A DNA stretch of 64,000 nt from Microbacterium hydrocarbonoxydans (GTDB taxonomy: Bacteria; Actinomycetota; Actinomycetes; Actinomycetales; Microbacteriaceae), in assembly GCF_904831005.1 (NCBI RefSeq), contig NZ_LR882982.1, positions 1,178,001-1,242,000 on the forward strand, in the 5' to 3' direction. The translations under genes and the position numbers were made by a program. The notes below the pieces were generated by a model, which worked only from the letters and a program-made list of their open reading frames with translations, searched no databases and was not told the origin of the DNA. Numbering within the stretch: the stretch's first letter is position 1; every line of letters starts with the position of its first letter. Shown in pieces: positions 28,569 through 37,309 of this stretch.

Positions 28569-28597
28569 TTGACCGCAGCGAATCACACGGGTGTAAT
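28569..28597 (+). promoter_or_regulatory. Promoter of the whiB2-like gene
   Basis: TTGACC (28569-28574) and TGTAAT (28592-28597) are separated by 17 bases, the optimal housekeeping-sigma spacing. It is the best two-element promoter in the window. The start codon lies about 50 bases downstream with GGAG upstream of it. Confidence 0.65.
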
Positions 28598-28647
28598 TAG
28601 TCATGCACGGCCCGCCGAGGGGGCGGAACAATGGGTTGGAGATCGAG

Positions 28648-28965
28648 ATGACGGGTTACCGTTCTGAAGTGCCGGAGAACTGGTTCGTCGATCCCATCAA
28701 CCTCGGAGTCCCCGGAGTCCGCAAGCCGGAGTCGGACGATGACAACGCTCTCGCCTGGCAGACCGACGCCCTGTGCTCGCAGACCGATCCAGAGGCCTTC
28801 TTCCCCGAGAAGGGCGGATCGACGCGAGACGCCAAGCGGATCTGCACGTCGTGCGATGTGCGTGGCGAATGCCTCGAGTACGCGCTCAACAACGACGAGC
28901 GGTTCGGCATCTGGGGCGGACTCTCCGAGCGCGAGCGTCGCAAGCTCAAGCGCCGAGCGAGCTGA
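28648..28965 (+). CDS. whiB2: WhiB2/WhmD-type iron-sulfur transcription factor
   Basis: 105 residues. C43, C66, C69 and C75 are the four cysteines that bind a 4Fe-4S cluster; QTDPEAFFPEKGGSTR and FGIWGGLSERERRKLKRR are nearly identical to Streptomyces WhiB and mycobacterial WhmD, which control septation and cell division. WhiB proteins act by binding the principal sigma factor. The ATG at 28648 is used because GGAG lies eight bases before it; an in-frame ATG at 28603 has none. Placement between manA and a wall glycosyltransferase matches the mycobacterial whiB2 region. Confidence 0.94.
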   Translation: MTGYRSEVPENWFVDPINLGVPGVRKPESDDDNALAWQTDALCSQTDPEAFFPEKGGSTRDAKRICTSCDVRGECLEYALNNDERFGIWGGLSERERRKLKRRAS

Positions 28966-29028
28966 CAGCGATCACACAGCTTCGGGGCCACGCCGGGTCC
29001 ACTGCTCCAGCGTCCGTCGCACCCCGCA

Positions 29029-29034
29029 TAGGCT
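29029..29034 (+). promoter_or_regulatory. Possible -10 box of the large glycosyltransferase
   Basis: TAGGCT, nine bases before the ATG at 29044, giving a leader of at most a few bases. Confidence 0.4.
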
Positions 29035-29043
29035 GACCAGGTC

Positions 29044-32000
29044 ATGCCAGCCCGAGTTCATGCCATCGTCGTGGCGCGCCCCGGTTCTTCCGCTCGCGCG
29101 CAGCTCCTGCACACTCTGGATGCCCTGCGATCCCAGAGCGCGCCGCCTGCAGCCATCACCCTGGTGATGTGCGGAGACGCGACCACCGCGAGGGAGAGCG
29201 AGACGGTCGCAGCGACCGTCGAGGGCATCATCGAGGCCAGAGGCGGCACATCGTTCGCCGATGCCATCAGGCTCGCCGCTCCTCGGGTGGCTCAGGGGAG
29301 CGCGGTCTGGCTGCTCGCCCACGACACCGCGCCCCACCAGCGCGCTCTCGAGCGTCTGGTCGGCACACTCGAGCGTTCACCGTCGGCGGCCATCGTCGCA
29401 CCCAAGCTCGTCCACACCGACAACGATCGCGAGATCGTATCCCTCGGCGTCAGCATGACGACTCTGGGACGCTCCGTCGAGCTCGCGGCAGGCGAGCTCG
29501 ATCAGGGTCAGCACGACGGCAGCGATGATGCTCTCGCCGCCGACGTGCGCGGACTCCTGATCCGCGGTGAAGTGCGTGAGCACCTGCATCCCGACCCCGC
29601 GCTCGCCGGAGCGGACGAGGGCCTCGACCTCGGCGTGCGAGCGCGTCTCGGCGGTGGTCGCGTCGTGCTCGTCCCGTCGGCACGCATCTCGGTGTCGCCG
29701 GACGGCCCCGCCTCGCTCCCGGCCGGACGGGGACGCCGCGCGTACGTCACCCGCGTCGCGCAGCTGCACAGGCGGCTCGCCTACGCCCCTGCGATCGCGG
29801 TACCGCTCCACTGGATCGCCCTCCTCCCGCTCGCGCTGTGGCGATCCGTCACGGATCTGGTCGGCAAACGTCCCGAAGCGGTCGTGCCCGAATGGGCGGC
29901 TGCTCTCACCGTCATGCTCCGCGTGGGGGCCATCGCGAGATCGCGCCGGACCATCGCGTCGTTCCGCTCGTCGAGCTGGGCGAGCATCGCGCCGCTCCGC
30001 GTGAGCCACCACGATCTGCGCCGTCGACTCGACGACGGTCACGGCAGCGAGCGCGGTGCGGCCGGCGAACTGCATTTCTTCTCCGGCGGCGGCGCCTGGG
30101 CGGTACTCGGCGCGCTCGTCGTGAGCGTAGCGACGTTCACGAGCCTGCTGGCGTGGCCGGTGATCGGCGGCGGGGGGCTGCTCCCGCTGCGCACCACCGT
30201 CGCCGCGCTCTGGAGCGACGCAGCGTGGGGCCTTCGCGGTCTCGGCGTCGACGTGGTGGGACCGGCCGACCCGTTCGCCGCGGTGCTGGCGGTGCTGGGA
30301 TCGCTGTGGCCTGCGGGTCCCTCATTCGCTCTGGTCCTGCTCTGGATCCTGGCTCTGCCGCTGGCAGTGCTGGGTGGATGGTTCGCGGCCACGCGCGTGA
30401 CCGATCGAGCAGGTCTGCGCATCTTCGCCGGCATCGTATGGGCGCTCGCGCCGACATTCCTGACGGCTCTCGTCGACGGTCGTCCGAGCGGCGTTCTCGT
30501 GCACCTGCTCTTGCCATGGCTGTTCCACGCCGGTGCGGTCGCCCACAGGTCCTGGGGTGCCGCCGGTGCCGCGTCCCTGCTCTTCGCCGCCGTGACCGCA
30601 TGCTCGCCGTCTCTCGCCCCTGCACTGCTCCTGCTCTGGATCATCGCCCTGGGCATCACGCTCGGTGGCGCGCGCTTCCGCGGGGCGGTCCGACTCCTAT
30701 GGGTACCGGTACCCGCTGTCGCGCTCTTCGCGCCGCTGGTCATCTGGCAGCTCTCGCACGGCAGTCTCATCGCCGTGCTGGCGGACCCCGGGCTGATCTG
30801 GTCCGGTTCGCAGGCCGCAGCTGACGCCGCCGGTCGGCTGGCGCTCGCTTCGGGGTTCCCCTCCAGCGACTTCGCCGGGTGGGTGGCCCTCCTCGGCCCC
30901 GCCCTCGCGCCGTGGGCAGGTCTGCTGCTGGCGCCGCTCGCCATTCTCGCGCTCCTCTCCGCTGTCGCCCCTCGCTGGAGAGCGGGGGTGACGATGCTCG
31001 TCGTCGCCGTCAGCGGCTTCGCGACGGCTTTCCTCGCAGTCGGCGTGACCGTGTCCTTCGCCCAGGGGGTGGGCGTCGCGATCTGGCCGGGAGCAGGACT
31101 GAGCCTGGCGTGGATCGGCCTGACCGGAGCGGCTCTGGTCACGCTGGACACCGCGCTGACCGTGCCCCGGGCTCGGCTCATCGGCGCGGCAGTCGCCGGT
31201 CTGGCAGTGGCGGCATGCGCTGTTCCGGCGCTGGCGGCGTTCCACCTCGACCGCACCGCGCTCACCGAGGGACCGGAGTCCTCCTTGCCTGCGTACATCG
31301 CGGCTCAGGCGGTCGATGACCGTCCGATCGGAACGCTCGTCCTCACGCCGCAGAACGATGGTGGGCTCTCGGCCGAAGTCGCCTGGGGGGCCAGCGAGAC
31401 GCTCAGCGCCCAGACGACCGTCCTCTCCACCGCCACAGAGATCCAGGGCACCGACATCACGACGCTCGCGGTCGATCTGCTTTCGGCTCGTGACTTCGAC
31501 GCGGCCACCCAGCTGGGTGAGCTCGGCGTGGGCTACGTGCTCCTGGCCGAGCTCCCGGACGACGAGTCGGATCGTGCGCGCACATTGCATACGGCTGCCG
31601 TGACATCGCTGGATCAGCGGGCCGGGTTCGTGCAGGCGGGCTCGACCGACAGGGGCGTGCTCTACCGACTCGAAGCGGATCCGCCGGAGCGCGCGCCGTT
31701 GTCTGCCGGGCAGCAGGCCACGGCGAGGTTCGTCGTCACACTGCAGTTGGTGCTCGTGCTCGCTGCGCTGCTGCTCTCGTTGCCGACGAGGGCATCGCGT
31801 CGAGCCGCTCGGGCTCGGTCGAGGATCGTGGGGCGCGCTCCTGATGAGCCGCTCGTGCTCCCACGGCACGTCGACGAGCGCGATGACGACTACACCGGGA
31901 CAGTGGTCGCGACAGCGGAGACGGTCCCGCACACGACATCCGAGCCACTCCCGGAGCAGAGCTCGGATGACGGGTCGGGTGGCACGGTCGGGGACGCTCC

Positions 32001-32052
32001 GGCGTCCACCTCCGCTCGAGCAGATGACGACAGCGAGGGAGAGAGCCGATGA
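29044..32052 (+). CDS. Large membrane glycosyltransferase (GT2-like N-domain, multi-pass C-domain)
   Basis: 1002 residues. Residues 1-220 resemble a family 2 fold, but the metal motif is reduced to WLLAHDTAPH. One hydrophobic pair lies near 240-260, then from about 345 to 720 there are ten or more membrane helices, a periplasmic region of about 150 residues, a last helix near 895 and a charged cytoplasmic tail. Proteins of this size and order are conserved next to whiB2 and a DUF5719 gene in many actinobacteria. It is probably an envelope glycosyltransferase, but donor and product are unknown and the weak DxD motif leaves activity open. It overlaps the next gene by 4 bases. Confidence 0.82.
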   Translation: MPARVHAIVVARPGSSARAQLLHTLDALRSQSAPPAAITLVMCGDATTARESETVAATVEGIIEARGGTSFADAIRLAAPRVAQGSAVWLLAHDTAPHQRALERLVGTLERSPSAAIVAPKLVHTDNDREIVSLGVSMTTLGRSVELAAGELDQGQHDGSDDALAADVRGLLIRGEVREHLHPDPALAGADEGLDLGVRARLGGGRVVLVPSARISVSPDGPASLPAGRGRRAYVTRVAQLHRRLAYAPAIAVPLHWIALLPLALWRSVTDLVGKRPEAVVPEWAAALTVMLRVGAIARSRRTIASFRSSSWASIAPLRVSHHDLRRRLDDGHGSERGAAGELHFFSGGGAWAVLGALVVSVATFTSLLAWPVIGGGGLLPLRTTVAALWSDAAWGLRGLGVDVVGPADPFAAVLAVLGSLWPAGPSFALVLLWILALPLAVLGGWFAATRVTDRAGLRIFAGIVWALAPTFLTALVDGRPSGVLVHLLLPWLFHAGAVAHRSWGAAGAASLLFAAVTACSPSLAPALLLLWIIALGITLGGARFRGAVRLLWVPVPAVALFAPLVIWQLSHGSLIAVLADPGLIWSGSQAAADAAGRLALASGFPSSDFAGWVALLGPALAPWAGLLLAPLAILALLSAVAPRWRAGVTMLVVAVSGFATAFLAVGVTVSFAQGVGVAIWPGAGLSLAWIGLTGAALVTLDTALTVPRARLIGAAVAGLAVAACAVPALAAFHLDRTALTEGPESSLPAYIAAQAVDDRPIGTLVLTPQNDGGLSAEVAWGASETLSAQTTVLSTATEIQGTDITTLAVDLLSARDFDAATQLGELGVGYVLLAELPDDESDRARTLHTAAVTSLDQRAGFVQAGSTDRGVLYRLEADPPERAPLSAGQQATARFVVTLQLVLVLAALLLSLPTRASRRAARARSRIVGRAPDEPLVLPRHVDERDDDYTGTVVATAETVPHTTSEPLPEQSSDDGSGGTVGDAPASTSARADDDSEGESR

Positions 32053-33431
32053 CCGAGACCCGCACGTTCCGAGTCGTCGCGACGAGCGCGCGTCTGCTCA
32101 CCGGAGCCGTGGTCGCCGCGGCCTGCGTCGTCGGCATCGTCGTGGCCATCCCCGCGCAGTGGCCGACGATCACCCATGACGCAGCTCAGGCCGACATCAC
32201 GCCTCTCCCGGGCGACACCGTGCTGGTGTGCAACGGCGACTTCCGTGCGATAGGAAGGAACACCGCCGATTCCCTGCAGATGGTGCCCGCGGCCTCGCCG
32301 CAGCTCACCGTCGACGGTTCTGCAGGAGCGCCGAGATCCTCGCTGCTGAGCGTCGATGACCTTCAGGGCAGCGGCGGGGTGCAGAAGCTGACCGGGCAGG
32401 TCGAGGGGCGCATCGCTCCGCTCGTCGGAGCGACCGAGTCGGTGACTCTCGCCGAGACGGACCTCTCCGGCTTCGCTGCGGCGCCGTGCCGTCCTGCGAC
32501 GACGGAGTCGTGGCTGGTGGGCGGGACCGTCGAGACGGGCTCCGAGGATCTGATCGTCCTGACGAACCCCGGCGCCGTGCCGTCGACCGTATCGCTGGTC
32601 GCCTTCGGCTCCGTGCGCGGCTCGACCTCGGTCATCGTGCCGGCCGAGTCCCAGGTCGCGCTGCCGCTGACGTCGCTCGCGTCAGGCTCTGACCTGCCCG
32701 TCGTGCGAGTCACGGCCACAGGCTCACCAGTGCGAGCCGTGCTGCAATCGTCGCAGACTCGGGTCCTCGATCCCGTCGGCGCCGATCTGCAGGACGCTGT
32801 CGCTGCGCCGCAACAGCGACCGGTGATCCCGGGGGTCCAGGTGTTCGAGAGTGACGGGGACAACTCCCGTATGGCGGTGCTCCGCATGCTCTCGCCCGAA
32901 GCCGACGCTGAGGCGACCGTCACGGTGCGCGCCGTGGGCGAGACGACCACGGCAAGCGAGTTCACCGTCGCGCTGACTGCCGAGCAGCCCCTGGAGATGT
33001 CACTGTCCGATCTGGCCCCAGGGCTGTATACAGTCGAGGTGGATGCGGATGAGCCGGTGCTCGCGGGCGTGCGCATGCAGGATGGAGCCGGCCCGCAGTC
33101 CGACTTCGCCTGGGTGACGCCGGCGCCCGAGTTCGATGACGCTGTGCTCGTGGCGGTGCCCGCCGGACCCGCTGCATCGCTGGTGCTCCTGAACGACGAG
33201 GAGGCCGACGCGACCGTCCGGGTCGAGCCGATCGACGGGGGAGACCCGATGGAGGCTGTCGTTCCGGCCGGGTCCTCGATCACGGTCGACCTCGACGCGG
33301 AGACCGTCTACTCACTGACTCCTTCGGGGCCGGTCCACGCCGAGGTCTCCATGACCGCTCCCGGTGCGCTGGCCGCCTGGCCGGTATGGCCGACGGCCGG
33401 GGCGCAGCAGAGCATCACCGTCTATCCCTGA
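32049..33431 (+). CDS. DUF5719 family protein, membrane-anchored
   Basis: 460 residues: a membrane helix at about 15-36 and then an extracytoplasmic beta-rich region with repeated stretches such as VSLVAFGSVRGSTSVIVPA and ATVTVRAVGETTTASEFTV, suggesting tandem immunoglobulin-like or fibronectin-like units. It starts inside the stop of the large glycosyltransferase gene (ATGA), and the two are usual partners. It may help that enzyme outside the membrane or bind its product. No catalytic motif is visible. Confidence 0.8.
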   Translation: MTETRTFRVVATSARLLTGAVVAAACVVGIVVAIPAQWPTITHDAAQADITPLPGDTVLVCNGDFRAIGRNTADSLQMVPAASPQLTVDGSAGAPRSSLLSVDDLQGSGGVQKLTGQVEGRIAPLVGATESVTLAETDLSGFAAAPCRPATTESWLVGGTVETGSEDLIVLTNPGAVPSTVSLVAFGSVRGSTSVIVPAESQVALPLTSLASGSDLPVVRVTATGSPVRAVLQSSQTRVLDPVGADLQDAVAAPQQRPVIPGVQVFESDGDNSRMAVLRMLSPEADAEATVTVRAVGETTTASEFTVALTAEQPLEMSLSDLAPGLYTVEVDADEPVLAGVRMQDGAGPQSDFAWVTPAPEFDDAVLVAVPAGPAASLVLLNDEEADATVRVEPIDGGDPMEAVVPAGSSITVDLDAETVYSLTPSGPVHAEVSMTAPGALAAWPVWPTAGAQQSITVYP

Positions 33432-33464
33432 CCTTCGGGGCCCGGGGCGCACTGTGCGGCCAGG

Positions 33465-33887
33465 TCAGTGGTCGTGTCCGCCGACATCCCAGGGTTCACG
33501 GCCGACGTACTCTGCGGCGGCTCTGAACACGGCACTCTCGATCGCCATGCGCCGATGGGCTCCGTCGTCGTGTCCGGGTGGCAGCAGTCGTTCGATGGGC
33601 AGGCGGAAGAGCACGATCCTTCGCCGCTCGCGGTCCAGGTACCATCGCGGTACTTCATCCGCGGTGTCGAACGACGGCATCGCCCCGATCTCGAATCGCA
33701 CGTCCTGCAGTTCGGGCCAGGTGCCGCGGAGGAACTCGACCGCCGTGCCCACGGTGAGATCGAATCGATCGATCCGGCCGTCGAGGGGAGCGAGAGGCGG
33801 TCGCACGACCTCGCTGCGTCCCACTCGGCCATGGCGCCCGTGGCGCGCACCCCGGCGAGGGGCGGGAGCAGGGGAGCGGCGAGGCAT
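33465..33887 (-). CDS. Rv3259-like 'metallopeptidase family' protein with degenerate zinc motif
   Basis: 140 residues. After a basic Arg/His-rich start come DGRIDRFDLTVGTAVEFL and RRIVLFRLPIERLL, the segments shared with M. tuberculosis Rv3259, which databases place in a small metallopeptidase-like family. Where zincin-like members have HExxH this protein has MAIESAVFRAA, so the zinc site is missing and peptidase activity is unlikely. It is divergent from the DUF3499 gene, a constant neighbour of this family (Rv3258c). A TAGACT box lies six bases before the ATG. Confidence 0.78.
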   Translation of the reverse strand: MPRRSPAPAPRRGARHGRHGRVGRSEVVRPPLAPLDGRIDRFDLTVGTAVEFLRGTWPELQDVRFEIGAMPSFDTADEVPRWYLDRERRRIVLFRLPIERLLPPGHDDGAHRRMAIESAVFRAAAEYVGREPWDVGGHDH

Positions 33888-33893
33888 AGCGAA

Positions 33894-33899
33894 AGTCTA
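33894..33899 (-). promoter_or_regulatory. -10 box of the Rv3259-like gene, predicted leaderless
   Basis: TAGACT on the minus strand, six bases before the ATG at 33887. Confidence 0.55.
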
Positions 33900-33955
33900 G
33901 GCGCTGTCCCCGAGGAGCGTCGGCGCGGCGTGCGGGCTCGATGCGGTCAGGGTCG

Positions 33956-33961
33956 TAGCCT
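33956..33961 (+). promoter_or_regulatory. -10 box of the DUF3499 gene, predicted leaderless
   Basis: TAGCCT, seven bases before the ATG at 33969; divergent from the box at 33894-33899. Confidence 0.55.
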
Positions 33962-33968
33962 TGCGTGG

Positions 33969-34175
33969 ATGGACGGAAGACTCTGCTCGAAGGTGGGCTG
34001 CGGCCGCGAGGCGGTGGCGACGCTCACGTACGACTACGGCGACCAGATGGCGGCCCTCGGCCCGCTCGGCATCGCGAACCATCCGCACGCTCACGACCTC
34101 TGCAGCCCGCACTCGGACCGCCTCTCGGTCCCGGCGGGGTGGATGGTCATCAGGCACGAGGCACTTCGGGCGTGA
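33969..34175 (+). CDS. DUF3499 family small zinc-ribbon-like protein
   Basis: 68 residues. C6 and C11 (LCSKVGC) with C45 and H48 (HDLCSPH) could form one metal site; YDYGDQMAALGPL between them is typical of DUF3499 (M. tuberculosis Rv3258c). The function is not known. The gene is short but conserved beside the Rv3259-like gene, here head to head. Its last 26 bases overlap the tail of the convergent RDD gene. Confidence 0.82.
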   Translation: MDGRLCSKVGCGREAVATLTYDYGDQMAALGPLGIANHPHAHDLCSPHSDRLSVPAGWMVIRHEALRA

Positions 34176-34980
34176 CGCCGATTCGGCGTCCTGTCAGCTT
34201 CTCGGCGCGACGGTCCGCGAGGCGCAGCGCTCGTGTCTCGCGCTCGCGGCGCAGCACGGTGATCCCGATCAGGATCTGCTCGGGCGGCGCGGCCGGAACG
34301 GGAGACACGAAGGGCGCGGCTTCTGCCATCAGGTCGCGTGCGACGCGGTCTCGCGCGCCCGGCAGCATTCGCGGCGCGCTCTGCAGGAACTGCGAGATCC
34401 GTCGGGCGAGGCGGTCGGGAAGCCGCGCCACATCGGCGATCTCAGCCCACCCCGCAAGAAGCGGCGGCATCACGGGCACACTCGGGACGAGACGCGGCGT
34501 GCGCACACGTTGACTGTAGGTGCCCGCGACCATGTCGCCCAGTCGCTGTGAGCGGGAGGTGAAGGCGCCCGCGAGCACCGCGACGCTGCCCAGGGTCATG
34601 TAGATCTCGAGAACGCCGAGCAGAGCGCGGATGAATGCATGGCGGAAGCCCGTGGCTCCGCCGTCGATTCGCACGATGCGGCCACCGACAGCCAGCTTGC
34701 CGAGACTGCGACCCTTGAGCGCCACCTCCATCGTGATCGGCAGAACCACGAAGCTCACCACGATCGACACGACCAGGGCGATGCGGTCGGTCGTCTCGTC
34801 GAGCACTCCGAGATCTGCGAGCCAGACACGGAGGAAGAGGGTGAGCAGGAACACCCCGAGTCCGACGAGCATGTCGATGATGGCGCCGGCTGCCCGGAGC
34901 ACGAACCCGATGGGCTGCACGTCGATCGCGACGGCCTCGCCGGACAGCACCTCGTCGGACGTATCGAGCGGCGCAGACAT
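34150..34980 (-). CDS. RDD family membrane protein
   Basis: 276 residues. The RDD domain covers about 20-170 with three membrane segments; here the first motif is LRAAGAIIDML and the later one RSLGKLAVGGRIV, followed by RAFIRALL-type Arg residues. The C-terminal 100 residues are cytoplasmic and charged. RDD proteins have been linked to ion exchange or transport, without a general role. In M. tuberculosis Rv3695 (RDD) stands beside SpoIIM and DUF58 genes, exactly as here. Its ATG (34980) overlaps a possible ATG of the divergent SpoIIM gene in one CATG. Confidence 0.85.
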   Translation of the reverse strand: MSAPLDTSDEVLSGEAVAIDVQPIGFVLRAAGAIIDMLVGLGVFLLTLFLRVWLADLGVLDETTDRIALVVSIVVSFVVLPITMEVALKGRSLGKLAVGGRIVRIDGGATGFRHAFIRALLGVLEIYMTLGSVAVLAGAFTSRSQRLGDMVAGTYSQRVRTPRLVPSVPVMPPLLAGWAEIADVARLPDRLARRISQFLQSAPRMLPGARDRVARDLMAEAAPFVSPVPAAPPEQILIGITVLRRERETRALRLADRRAEKLTGRRIGVTPEVPRA

Positions 34981-34983
34981 GAG

Positions 34984-34992
34984 TACAGTAAA
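34984..34992. promoter_or_regulatory. Shared bidirectional -10 element between RDD and SpoIIM genes
   Basis: TACAGTAAA contains TACAGT on the plus strand, seven bases before GTG 34997, and TTTACT on the minus strand, six bases before ATG 34980. One nine-base element can therefore serve as -10 box in both directions for leaderless messages. Confidence 0.5.
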
Positions 34993-34996
34993 TCAG

Positions 34997-35989
34997 GTGG
35001 ATGCCGATGCGCTGACCGATGCACGCCGAGCCGAGTGGGAGCGGTTGGATCAGCTCAGTCGTGCCCGGCTCGACGGCGCAGGCGTGGACGAGCTGATCGT
35101 GCGATATCGAGCCGCATCCGCGGATCTCGCAGAGATCAAGACGTCCGTGGGCGATTCCCCGCAGGGGGCATACCTCTCGACGATCCTGGTGCGAGCCCGC
35201 CTGCGTCTCACGGGCGCATCGGACAGCATCCTCACCCAGACCGCGCGGTTCTTCGCTCGACAACTGCCTGCAGCGCTCTACCGCCTGCGGTGGACGACGC
35301 TCGTGATCGCCGTGTCGTTCATCGCGGTCGCGGTCGGCACCGCTGCGTGGATCTCGTCCGACCCCGCGCTCATCGCCACCCTGGGGCCCGCCGATGCGCT
35401 CGCTCAGTATGCGGACGAGAGCTTCACGAGTTACTACACCGAGAACCCGGCGGCGGTGTTCATGGGGATGGTCTGGACGAACAACGCCTGGATCGCGCTG
35501 CAGTGCGTGCTCTTCGGCATCACCGGGATCTGGCCGATCAACGTTCTGGTGCAGAACGCCATCGGGCTGGGCACATCCGGTGCCGTGATGGCCGCGCACG
35601 ACAAGGCCGACGTCATGCTCCTCTACATCCTGCCGCACGGCATGCTCGAGATGACCTGCATCTTCGTCGCTGCCGCGGGCGGTCTGCACCTCTTCTGGTC
35701 GTGGGTCGCTCCGGGCGACCGTTCCCGCGGCGAGTCGCTCGCGGCGGAGGGACGTTCGCTCGCCACCGTCGCGATCGGACTCGTCTTCGCGCTGTTCCTC
35801 GCCGGTCTCGTCGAGGGGTTCGTGACCGGCTGGTCGCTCCCATGGCCGATCAAGATCGGCATCGGAGCCGCGGCCCTCGCCGTGTTCCTGATCTACATGG
35901 TGGTCGTCGGGGGCCGAGCACATCGCCATGGTGAGACCGGTGACCTCACGGAGTACGAGGCGGGCACACCGCGCCTCGTCGCGGGCTGA
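34997..35989 (+). CDS. Stage II sporulation protein M-like (SpoIIM/DUF95) membrane protein
   Basis: 330 residues from GTG 34997; an ATG at 34979 in the same frame is possible but would lie upstream of the predicted -10 box. About six membrane helices from residue 95 on. FGITGIWPINVLVQNAIGLG and LYILPHGMLEMTCIFVAA are the conserved SpoIIM core, with HGxxE in the helix. In Bacillus SpoIIM takes part in septal peptidoglycan remodelling; in non-sporulating actinobacteria it accompanies MoxR and DUF58 genes (Rv3694c) and its role is open. Confidence 0.88.
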   Translation: MDADALTDARRAEWERLDQLSRARLDGAGVDELIVRYRAASADLAEIKTSVGDSPQGAYLSTILVRARLRLTGASDSILTQTARFFARQLPAALYRLRWTTLVIAVSFIAVAVGTAAWISSDPALIATLGPADALAQYADESFTSYYTENPAAVFMGMVWTNNAWIALQCVLFGITGIWPINVLVQNAIGLGTSGAVMAAHDKADVMLLYILPHGMLEMTCIFVAAAGGLHLFWSWVAPGDRSRGESLAAEGRSLATVAIGLVFALFLAGLVEGFVTGWSLPWPIKIGIGAAALAVFLIYMVVVGGRAHRHGETGDLTEYEAGTPRLVAG

Positions 35990-36001
35990 CGACAGGGAGC
36001 G

Positions 36002-37309
36002 TCAGAGCCGGCCGGCGGCCTTCAGCTCGAGATACCTGTCCGCGATGCGAGGCGGCAGCGACTCGGGGTCGGCCGCGATCGCCTCTCCGCCAGCACGACG
36101 GATCGCGTCCGCGACGTTCTCTGCGTCGCGCATCGTCCGCTCGGCCGCGGCCGCCAGATAGACGTCTTCGCGCGAATCGCGCTGACGGGCGAGCGTCGCG
36201 ATACCGTCGTCGGTGACCGAGCCGACGAGGATGGACGTCGCCCTCGAGGCATCGGGGAACGCGCCGAGGAACCCGCGCGCCGACTCTGCAGCATCCTGGG
36301 CGGTGAGCACCACGATCAGCGCAGGGCGCGTCGTGAGAGTGCGCACCGCGGCGAACGCGCTCGGCCAGTCGGTGTCGACGAGACGCGCATGCACCGGGGC
36401 CATCGCGTCGGTGAGCGCGGGCAGCAGCGCGGCACCCTCGACGCCGGTCACTCGCGCACGCACGACCCGATCGAACATGAGCAGGTGCACGTGGTCACCG
36501 GCCCGTGCAGCGAGGGCCGCCAGGAGCAGCGAGGCCTCCAGCGCGGCGTCGACGCGCGTGCCGTCGCCGACGCGCGCGGCGGCTGTGCGCCCGGTGTCGA
36601 TGATGATCACGACGTGACGATCGCGCTCGGGCCGCCACGTACGCAGCATCGTCGTTCCCGCTCGCGCCGTCGCCCGCCAATCGATCGAGCGCACGTCATC
36701 GCCGCGGACGTACTCGCGCAGTGAGTCGAACTCCGTCCCCTGCCCGCGCACCTGGATGCTCGTGTTGCCGTCGAGCTCGCGCAGTCGGGCGAGCCGTGAG
36801 GGCAGATGTCGGCGCGACGAGAAGGCCGGGAGCACGCGGATCGCACCCCGCACACGATGGCGCGACTGACGACCCGCGACGCCGAGCGGGCCGCGTGAGC
36901 GGATCACGACGAACTCGCTGACGAGCTCCCCTCGACGCCGGGGCTGGATCGGGAACGACGCTCGTCGACGTTCGCCCGGCGGCACTGTGATGCGCTGGCG
37001 TGCACTGCCGGCACCCGCGGTCGGCTGCCAGGCATCGCGAAGCACCGCGTGCAGGGTGCGCGAGCCGTGGTTGTGCAGCGCGACGCTGACCGGCACGATT
37101 TCACCGAGACGCACTCGTGCCGGCACGCCGCGACTGACCGTGACCGCGCGCGGGCTCGGTGCCACCAGGGCGTCGATGACCACGAGCGCGACGCACAGGC
37201 CGACCCACCCGTACAGGACGGGGTAGGGCGGATAGCCCGCGAGCCCTGCGAGGACCAGCGGGACGATGCCGACGGCGAGTGCGACGGCGAGACGGCCTGT
37301 GACGAACAC
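36002..37309 (-). CDS. DUF58 domain protein (VWA-like, MoxR partner)
   Basis: 435 residues. Two membrane helices lie in the first 45 residues, then a beta-rich region and, from about 190, the DUF58 core VRGDDVRSIDWRATAR. VVIIDTGRTAA opens the von Willebrand A-like part, whose metal site is only partly conserved (DTG instead of DxSxS). DUF58 proteins are thought to be substrates or adaptors of the adjacent MoxR ATPase. The GTG start directly follows the moxR stop codon with no gap. Confidence 0.9.
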   Translation of the reverse strand: MFVTGRLAVALAVGIVPLVLAGLAGYPPYPVLYGWVGLCVALVVIDALVAPSPRAVTVSRGVPARVRLGEIVPVSVALHNHGSRTLHAVLRDAWQPTAGAGSARQRITVPPGERRRASFPIQPRRRGELVSEFVVIRSRGPLGVAGRQSRHRVRGAIRVLPAFSSRRHLPSRLARLRELDGNTSIQVRGQGTEFDSLREYVRGDDVRSIDWRATARAGTTMLRTWRPERDRHVVIIIDTGRTAAARVGDGTRVDAALEASLLLAALAARAGDHVHLLMFDRVVRARVTGVEGAALLPALTDAMAPVHARLVDTDWPSAFAAVRTLTTRPALIVVLTAQDAAESARGFLGAFPDASRATSILVGSVTDDGIATLARQRDSREDVYLAAAAERTMRDAENVADAIRRAGGEAIAADPESLPPRIADRYLELKAAGRL

